From Sphingomonadales bacterium (GTDB lineage: Bacteria; Pseudomonadota; Alphaproteobacteria; Sphingomonadales; Sphingomonadaceae), in NCBI GenBank assembly GCA_018971065.1, contig JAGWVC010000004.1:1-64000 (forward strand): DNA of 64,000 nucleotides. Direction: 5' to 3'. The stretch's first letter is position 1; every line of letters starts with the position of its first letter. The position numbers and the translations under genes are program-made. Shown in pieces: positions 59,774-64,000 of this stretch. The notes under the pieces were generated by a model that was given only the letters and a program-made list of their open reading frames with translations, was not told the DNA's origin and did not search any database.

Positions 59774-59796
59774 GCAGGGGGAATCATTCCCCCTGC
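59774..59796 (+). terminator. Perfect hairpin after the flavoprotein gene
   Basis: GCAGGGGGAA (59774-59783) pairs fully with TTCCCCCTGC (59787-59796) around TCA. It begins 13 bp after the stop codon. It is followed by a C-rich stretch instead of T residues, so it may be a repeat arm as well as a terminator. Confidence 0.6.
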
Positions 59797-59911
59797 ACCC
59801 CCGGAAACGGGTTCGGAATTCAAAGCGCTGTGCGCCGCAGGCTTTTGAAAGCGGCTACGCCGCAACATTGCGCAACGAAGCGGCAAGGCACGCCGCAAAG
59901 GTAATGGGAGC

Positions 59912-59931
59912 GCGAGGGGGTGACCCCTCGC
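59912..59931. repeat. Second hairpin in the flavoprotein-SDR gap
   Basis: GCGAGGGG and CCCCTCGC pair perfectly around GTGA. With the hairpin at 59774 it frames a 115-bp segment rich in CGC/GCG. The segment may be a composite intergenic repeat. Confidence 0.5.
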
Positions 59932-59961
59932 ATCTGTCCTTCTTCTTGGGAGTTCTACAGC

Positions 59962-60729
59962 GTGACCAAAACAGCAATTGTCACCGGCGGCGGCGGCGGG
60001 ATCGGGGCGGGCATCGTGCGGGCCTTGCTGGCGGCGGGCCACAACGTCGTTGCCACCGGCCGCAACGAGGCCAAGCTGGCGAAGTTTGCCACCGAGACCG
60101 GCAGCCCTGCGCTCAGCACCATCGCGGTGGACCTGACGGCGGACGAAGCGCCGAAGGCGATCGTCGATCACGCGCTGGCCACGTTCGGCCGACTCGACAT
60201 CGTCGTCAACAACGCCGGTTCGTTCAACTTCGGCCCGGTGGATCAGACCAGCGACGCCATGCTGGACGAAGTGCTGGCCGTCTCCGCCCGCGCCCCGTTC
60301 CGCCTCTGCCGCGAGGCGATCCCGCATCTGGGTGAAGGGGCCAGCGTGTTGTTCATCGGCTCCACGTGGGGGCTTTACGGCACGCCTGCGGGTGGCGCCT
60401 ACAGCTTCGTCAAGGCCGGGCTGATCGGCCTGATGCAGACGATGGCCGCCGAATATGGCCGCAAGGGCATTCGCAGCAACTACATCGCGCCCACCGTGGT
60501 CCGTACCGAGATGACCGACGCGTTCTGGGACCTCGATTTCTTCCAGCGCACCAATCAGGAACTGACCCCGCTGGGCCGCGACTGCACGGTCGAGGATGTG
60601 GCGAACATGGCCGCGTTCCTGGTGTCCGACGCGGCCGGCTTCATCAACGGCCAGACCATCGCGGTGGACGGTGGCGTCTCCACCACGCGCTTCGTCGATC
60701 CGGCGGCGGTAGGCGCCGTGCGGCAGTAA
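59962..60729 (+). CDS. Short-chain dehydrogenase/reductase (SDR)
   Basis: The 255-residue oxidoreductase has the glycine-rich motif VTGGGGGIGAGI, NNAG in VVNNAGSF, and the catalytic Y-x3-K in GAYSFVKAG with a serine in FIGSTWG. An arginine after the second strand (ATGRNEAK) favours NADP(H). The C-terminus INGQTIAVDGG is typical. The GTG at 59962, preceded by GGGAG, is the probable start. The next gene begins 6 bp after its stop codon. Oxidation of a hydroxyl on the catabolic substrate is a reasonable inference. Confidence 0.9.
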   Translation: MTKTAIVTGGGGGIGAGIVRALLAAGHNVVATGRNEAKLAKFATETGSPALSTIAVDLTADEAPKAIVDHALATFGRLDIVVNNAGSFNFGPVDQTSDAMLDEVLAVSARAPFRLCREAIPHLGEGASVLFIGSTWGLYGTPAGGAYSFVKAGLIGLMQTMAAEYGRKGIRSNYIAPTVVRTEMTDAFWDLDFFQRTNQELTPLGRDCTVEDVANMAAFLVSDAAGFINGQTIAVDGGVSTTRFVDPAAVGAVRQ

Positions 60730-60735
60730 CCCGCC

Positions 60736-61542
60736 GTGCTGCTGTGGCTGCCTGATGGCCGGCGCCTGCGGTTCGACCTGCTCGGCCCTGCCGATCGCCC
60801 GGTCGCCTGCATGGCGCATTGCCTGTCGTTCGACAGCGGCGTGTGGTCCGAACAGGTCGCGCCGCTGCTGGCAGCAGGCTGGCGGGTGCTGCGGCTCGAC
60901 ATGCGCGGGCATGGTGGCAGCGATGTGGGCGCGCCGGACTTCGGCATGGCCGATCTGGCCAATGATGTCATCGCCGTGCTCGATCGGCTCGGCATCGATC
61001 GCGTCCATTTCCTCGGCGTCTCGATCGGCGGGATGATCGGCCAGCAGCTCGGCATCGATCATGGCCACCGCCTGCATTCGCTGATGCTGTGCGGCACCAG
61101 CGCGCAGGCGGTGCCGGGGCCGCCGGGCATGTGGGACCAGCGCTTCGCCGCCGTGCGTGCGGCCGGTTCGCTGGAACCGGTTGCCGATGCGGGAATGGCG
61201 CGCTGGGTTACGGAGGATTACCAGCCAAGGCGGCCCGATCGCTGGCGGCAGGTGCGCGATACCATCGTCGCCACCAGCCTTGAGGGGTACATCGGCGGCG
61301 CGCAGGCGATCATCGCCTTCGATGTGCTGGACCGGTTGCGCACGATCACCAGGCCCACGCTGGTGCTGTGCGGCGATGAGGACACCGGCACCCCGCCGGC
61401 GGGAAACCGCCTGATCGCGGAACGGATCGCCGGCGCACGCTATGTCGAGATGCCGCATGCGCGGCATATCCCGATGATGGAATATCCCGAGGCATTCAAC
61501 GCGATCATGCGCGATTGGCTGGTGGCCAACGGCGGCAATTGA
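60736..61542 (+). CDS. Alpha/beta hydrolase (3-oxoadipate enol-lactonase-like)
   Basis: The 268-residue hydrolase has the pattern LRLDMRGHGGSD followed by the nucleophile elbow GVSIGGMIGQ. The acidic residue is in CGDEDTGTPP and the histidine in MPHARHIPMMEYP. This layout is close to PcaD-type enol-lactonases and to C-C bond hydrolases. The oxyanion region reads MAHCLSFDSGVW, where a cysteine or serine replaces the more common glycine pattern. A GTG start at 60736 is used, 6 bp after the SDR gene. It is probably part of the catabolic operon. Confidence 0.87.
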   Translation: MLLWLPDGRRLRFDLLGPADRPVACMAHCLSFDSGVWSEQVAPLLAAGWRVLRLDMRGHGGSDVGAPDFGMADLANDVIAVLDRLGIDRVHFLGVSIGGMIGQQLGIDHGHRLHSLMLCGTSAQAVPGPPGMWDQRFAAVRAAGSLEPVADAGMARWVTEDYQPRRPDRWRQVRDTIVATSLEGYIGGAQAIIAFDVLDRLRTITRPTLVLCGDEDTGTPPAGNRLIAERIAGARYVEMPHARHIPMMEYPEAFNAIMRDWLVANGGN

Positions 61543-61592
61543 CCGCCTGAAATCAGCAACTAGGCTTAAGTCCCGAATCGCAGGGGGGCGGC

Positions 61593-63569
61593 ATGAATCG
61601 GATTGGCTTGGCAGCGGCGCTGCTGGCGGCGGCGTGGGCAGGCATCGGCATGGCGGCCGAACCGGCAGGACCGCCAAAACCGCCAGAGCCAGCGGCGGCA
61701 CCATCCGCCATCCCCGCCCGCATTCCCACCGAAGTTCTGGCGCGGCAACCGTTCATCAGCGGCCCGAAAGTCTCGCCCGACGGGCATCGCGTCGCCGCGC
61801 TGGTGTCGAAGCAGGGCAAGCAGATGCTGGCGGTCATCGAACTGACCTCCGGCCATGTGGCGTTGCAGACCCTGCCGGACGATTTCGACCTGCGCTGGTA
61901 TCGGTGGGCAGGGAACGACACGTTGCTCACCAGCTTCGGCAGGACCGTGCCGTGGTTCGAAGACGAAGCCTATCGCACCAACCTGCTGGCCTTCGATGTT
62001 GCGACCAACACCCCGTATTTCCTCGGCGCAAAGGAACAGGGCCTTACCGGCGACGATGTCTTGTGGATCGATCCCGAGGGCAAGCGCCTGCTGCTGTCGT
62101 ATCAGCCGACGATCTACGATTTCCCGGCGGTCTACAGTGTCGATATCGCCACCAACAAGCGCACGCTGGTCACCCGGGAAATGACCGACATCTGGGACTG
62201 GTATGCCGATGGCCAGGGCGTGGTCCGCTATGGCCTGGGCTGGTCGCTGGGCAAGCTGTCTATGGTCTATCGCACGAAAGACGGCGAGAAGTTCCACAGC
62301 GTCGTCAATGCCAAGGCCGACGAGGACAACACCTGGCTGGATGTCGCGAAGTTCTTCAACGACAGCGATGAAGGCTACGCGCTGGTGCGCGGCGACGATA
62401 CCGAAGGGCGGTTCGGCCTCTACCGGTACAATTTCGCCACCCGCAAGCGTGGTGACAAGGTCTTCGACCAGCCGGCGATCGACATCGACGATTTCGACAT
62501 CGCCGCGGACGGCAAGTCGCTGCTGGCGGCGTGGTATACCGACGATCGCAACCGGGTGAAATGGTTCGATCCGCAGCTTGCCGGCATCCAGGCCGATCTC
62601 GACAAGGCGGTCGGTGACCGCGTGGCCTGGATCGGCTCGCGCAGCCGTGCCAACACGCTGATGCTGGTTCACATCGGCGGGTCTGACCGGCCCGGCGACC
62701 TGTTCACCTACCAGCCCGGCGAAGGCGTGCTGCACCTGCTGGCCCACATGAACGAGGCGATGCCGAAAGGCGCGCTCGTGAAGACGCGCTACGTCCATTA
62801 CAAGGCGCGCGACGGGCTGGACATTCCCGCCTACCTCACCCTGCCCGCCGGGCGCGATCCCCGGAAACTGCCGCTGGTCATCATGCCGCACGGCGGCCCG
62901 TTCGATGTGCGCGACGATGGCGGCTACGATCCGGAAGTGCAGTTTCTCGCCAATCGCGGCTACGTCGTGCTGCAACCGCAGTTCCGTGGCTCGGGCGGCT
63001 ACGGCAAGCCGTGGTCCGACAAGGGCGAGGGGCAGTGGGGCCGCGCCATGCAGGACGACCTCGACGACGGTATGGACTGGCTGGCGAAAGACGGCATCGT
63101 CGATCCGAAGCGCGCCTGCATCGTCGGCAGTTCCTATGGCGGCTATGCGGCCGAATGGGGCGCGGTGCGCAACCCAGAACGCTATCGCTGCGCCGCCAGC
63201 TTCGCCGGGGTGTCCGACGTCAACCGCTGGTTCAAGTACGTCTCGGGCCGCATCGAATCGAAGCGCTACCGCAACGACTGGCAGCGGCAGGTGAAGGCCG
63301 GCGACGACAAGTTCGACCTGAAGACCGTGTCGCCGCTCTACACCGTGGACCGGCTGAAGGTGCCGCTGCTGCTGGCGCATGGCGACAAGGACCAGCGCGT
63401 GCCGTTCAAGCAGACCCAGCTTTTCACCAATGCCCTCAAGGCGGCGGGCAAGACCTACGAATTCTACCCGATCGCGGGCGAAGGGCACGGCTTCTCCACC
63501 GAGGCCAACCGCAAGCTGTGGCTCGATCGGCTCGATGCGTTCCTGGCGCGGTACAACCCGGCGGATTGA
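61593..63569 (+). CDS. S9-family (prolyl oligopeptidase/acylaminoacyl peptidase-like) serine peptidase
   Basis: This is a 658-residue exported peptidase. The signal peptide is MNRIGLAAALLAAAWAGIGM, followed by a proline-rich linker. A beta-propeller precedes the catalytic domain, with S514 in GSSYGGYAAEW, D600 in HGDKDQRVP and H632 in GEGHGFS. The HGGP oxyanion motif is in IMPHGGPFDV. The layout fits the DPP/acylaminoacyl group (S9C) rather than true prolyl oligopeptidase. It starts 50 bp after the hydrolase gene. A role in peptide uptake is likely and independent of the catabolic genes. Confidence 0.92.
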   Translation: MNRIGLAAALLAAAWAGIGMAAEPAGPPKPPEPAAAPSAIPARIPTEVLARQPFISGPKVSPDGHRVAALVSKQGKQMLAVIELTSGHVALQTLPDDFDLRWYRWAGNDTLLTSFGRTVPWFEDEAYRTNLLAFDVATNTPYFLGAKEQGLTGDDVLWIDPEGKRLLLSYQPTIYDFPAVYSVDIATNKRTLVTREMTDIWDWYADGQGVVRYGLGWSLGKLSMVYRTKDGEKFHSVVNAKADEDNTWLDVAKFFNDSDEGYALVRGDDTEGRFGLYRYNFATRKRGDKVFDQPAIDIDDFDIAADGKSLLAAWYTDDRNRVKWFDPQLAGIQADLDKAVGDRVAWIGSRSRANTLMLVHIGGSDRPGDLFTYQPGEGVLHLLAHMNEAMPKGALVKTRYVHYKARDGLDIPAYLTLPAGRDPRKLPLVIMPHGGPFDVRDDGGYDPEVQFLANRGYVVLQPQFRGSGGYGKPWSDKGEGQWGRAMQDDLDDGMDWLAKDGIVDPKRACIVGSSYGGYAAEWGAVRNPERYRCAASFAGVSDVNRWFKYVSGRIESKRYRNDWQRQVKAGDDKFDLKTVSPLYTVDRLKVPLLLAHGDKDQRVPFKQTQLFTNALKAAGKTYEFYPIAGEGHGFSTEANRKLWLDRLDAFLARYNPAD

Positions 63570-63648
63570 TACTTGCGCGATTGATTGGGCGCCGCGCCCA
63601 TGCCACAATCGGGCGATGCCGACGCAAATGGCAATGGGGAGAATCCGC

Positions 63649-64000
63649 GTGGCCGAAAGCCCGATCCATCGTGAGCTGTACAACGCCGAAGTGCTGGCCA
63701 ACGCGCTGAACCTCGGTGGCGACCGCCCGCTGCTCAAGCTGCTCGACGGCACCGTGCAAAGCGTCGCCCAGGTCCGCGACGAAGTCAGCCGGTTCCAGCA
63801 GGCGCTGGCCGGTCTCGGCGTCGGCCCCGGCGACCGCGTCTCGCTGATCGCGCCCAACCGGCCCGAATGCCTACACGTCACCCACGCGCTGCAAATGCTG
63901 GCCGCGCTCTACGTGCCGATGCACCCGCTATCGGCGTTGCCCGAACACCTGACGGTGATCCGCGATGCCGATGTGCGCGTGCTGGTGTTCGACGCCATGT
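63649..64000 (+). CDS. AMP-binding acyl-CoA synthetase, N-terminal part (runs off window)
   Basis: This partial gene of at least 117 codons is cut by the window end. The frame from GTG at 63649, with GGGGAG seven bases upstream, reads MAESPIHRELYNAEVLANAL at the start. It continues with VAQVRDEVSRFQQALAGLGV, the phrase GDRVSLIAPNRPEC, and AALYVPMHPLSALPEHL. This is the standard N-terminal region of ANL-superfamily ligases that activate acids to acyl-CoA. The P-loop and A8 motifs lie beyond the window, so the substrate class is open. It would supply CoA esters for the acyl-CoA dehydrogenase pair. Confidence 0.82.
   Translation, partial: MAESPIHRELYNAEVLANALNLGGDRPLLKLLDGTVQSVAQVRDEVSRFQQALAGLGVGPGDRVSLIAPNRPECLHVTHALQMLAALYVPMHPLSALPEHLTVIRDADVRVLVFDAM

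Noticed and set aside
1..64000. tRNA, rRNA, CRISPR arrays, prophage or transposase genes
   Set aside because: No cloverleaf with TTCGA-type loops, no rRNA-like stretch, no regularly spaced repeats and no integrase or transposase motifs were found by reading. A tRNAscan or profile search would settle this.

Overview
The window looks like a chromosomal segment of a GC-rich alphaproteobacterium. A sphingomonad (Novosphingobium/Sphingobium-like) is most likely, but this is inferred from gene content and order, not from a marker gene. The pointers are: a ChvG/ChvI two-component pair next to a short HprK, RapZ, a mannose-type EIIA and an HPr, divergent from ATP-dependent pckA; an F0 ATP synthase operon (atpI-B-E-F'-F) without the F1 genes; an RcdA-like DUF1465 protein; and strong G/C preference at third codon positions. 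I saw no rRNA, tRNA, CRISPR array, transposase, integrase or phage gene.

Layout. 1-6.4 kb is a catabolic block: a TauD-type dioxygenase, a divergent pair (FAS1/MaoC-like dehydratase and family III CoA-transferase) sharing a control region with two identical 12-bp palindromes, a DHA2 exporter and a TIM-barrel amidohydrolase. 6.4-7.1 kb is a 743-bp convergent gap filled with inverted repeats. 7.1-11.9 kb holds rlmN, a small three-gene operon (DUF4169, a 67-residue protein, an IalB-like protein), a chemoreceptor and greB. 12.0-14.3 kb carries two unrecognised genes bracketed by two direct copies of a short repeat. 14.3-17.1 kb is a Rieske oxygenase/amidohydrolase operon. 17.2-20.9 kb is housekeeping (SIMPL protein, GNAT, pyrF, lapA-like, purB). 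21.0-23.2 kb is a probable two-gene type II restriction-modification system. 23.4-30.8 kb has two peptidases, RNase R and a SpoU methyltransferase. 30.9-37.5 kb is the PTS/HprK/RapZ/ChvGI/pckA regulatory cluster. 37.6-46.2 kb holds two DUF937-like genes, a hydrolase, an Fe-S/RNA operon (two cysteine desulfurases, ferredoxin, DUF1285, Nudix, CCA transferase, aspartic protease), an NRDE protein and RadC. 46.3-50.2 kb is a YdbH-YnbE-YdbL envelope operon and 50.3-53.0 kb is the F0 operon. 53.1-64.0 kb is a second catabolic block: SDRs, HSL-type esterase, paired acyl-CoA dehydrogenases divergent from a 3-ketosteroid-dehydrogenase-like flavoprotein, alpha/beta hydrolase, an S9 peptidase and the start of an acyl-CoA synthetase.

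How it fits together. Both catabolic blocks carry CoA-thioester chemistry (CoA transfer, alpha,beta-dehydrogenation, hydration, SDR oxidation, CoA ligation) plus oxygenases and hydrolases. This fits degradation of an alicyclic, steroid-like or aromatic substrate whose identity the sequence does not reveal. No local transcription factor was found for either block. The clearest candidate regulatory sites are the twin palindromes at 2052-2063 and 2127-2138. The second overlaps a near-consensus promoter for the CoA-transferase gene.

The least familiar content is the pair of unknown genes at 12.0-14.2 kb, the restriction-modification pair with an altered nuclease motif, and several structured intergenic elements (6875-7022, 30800-30943, 59774-59931) that may be families of dispersed repeats. 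I did not find a convincing large new system. Those items are the best candidates for follow-up.
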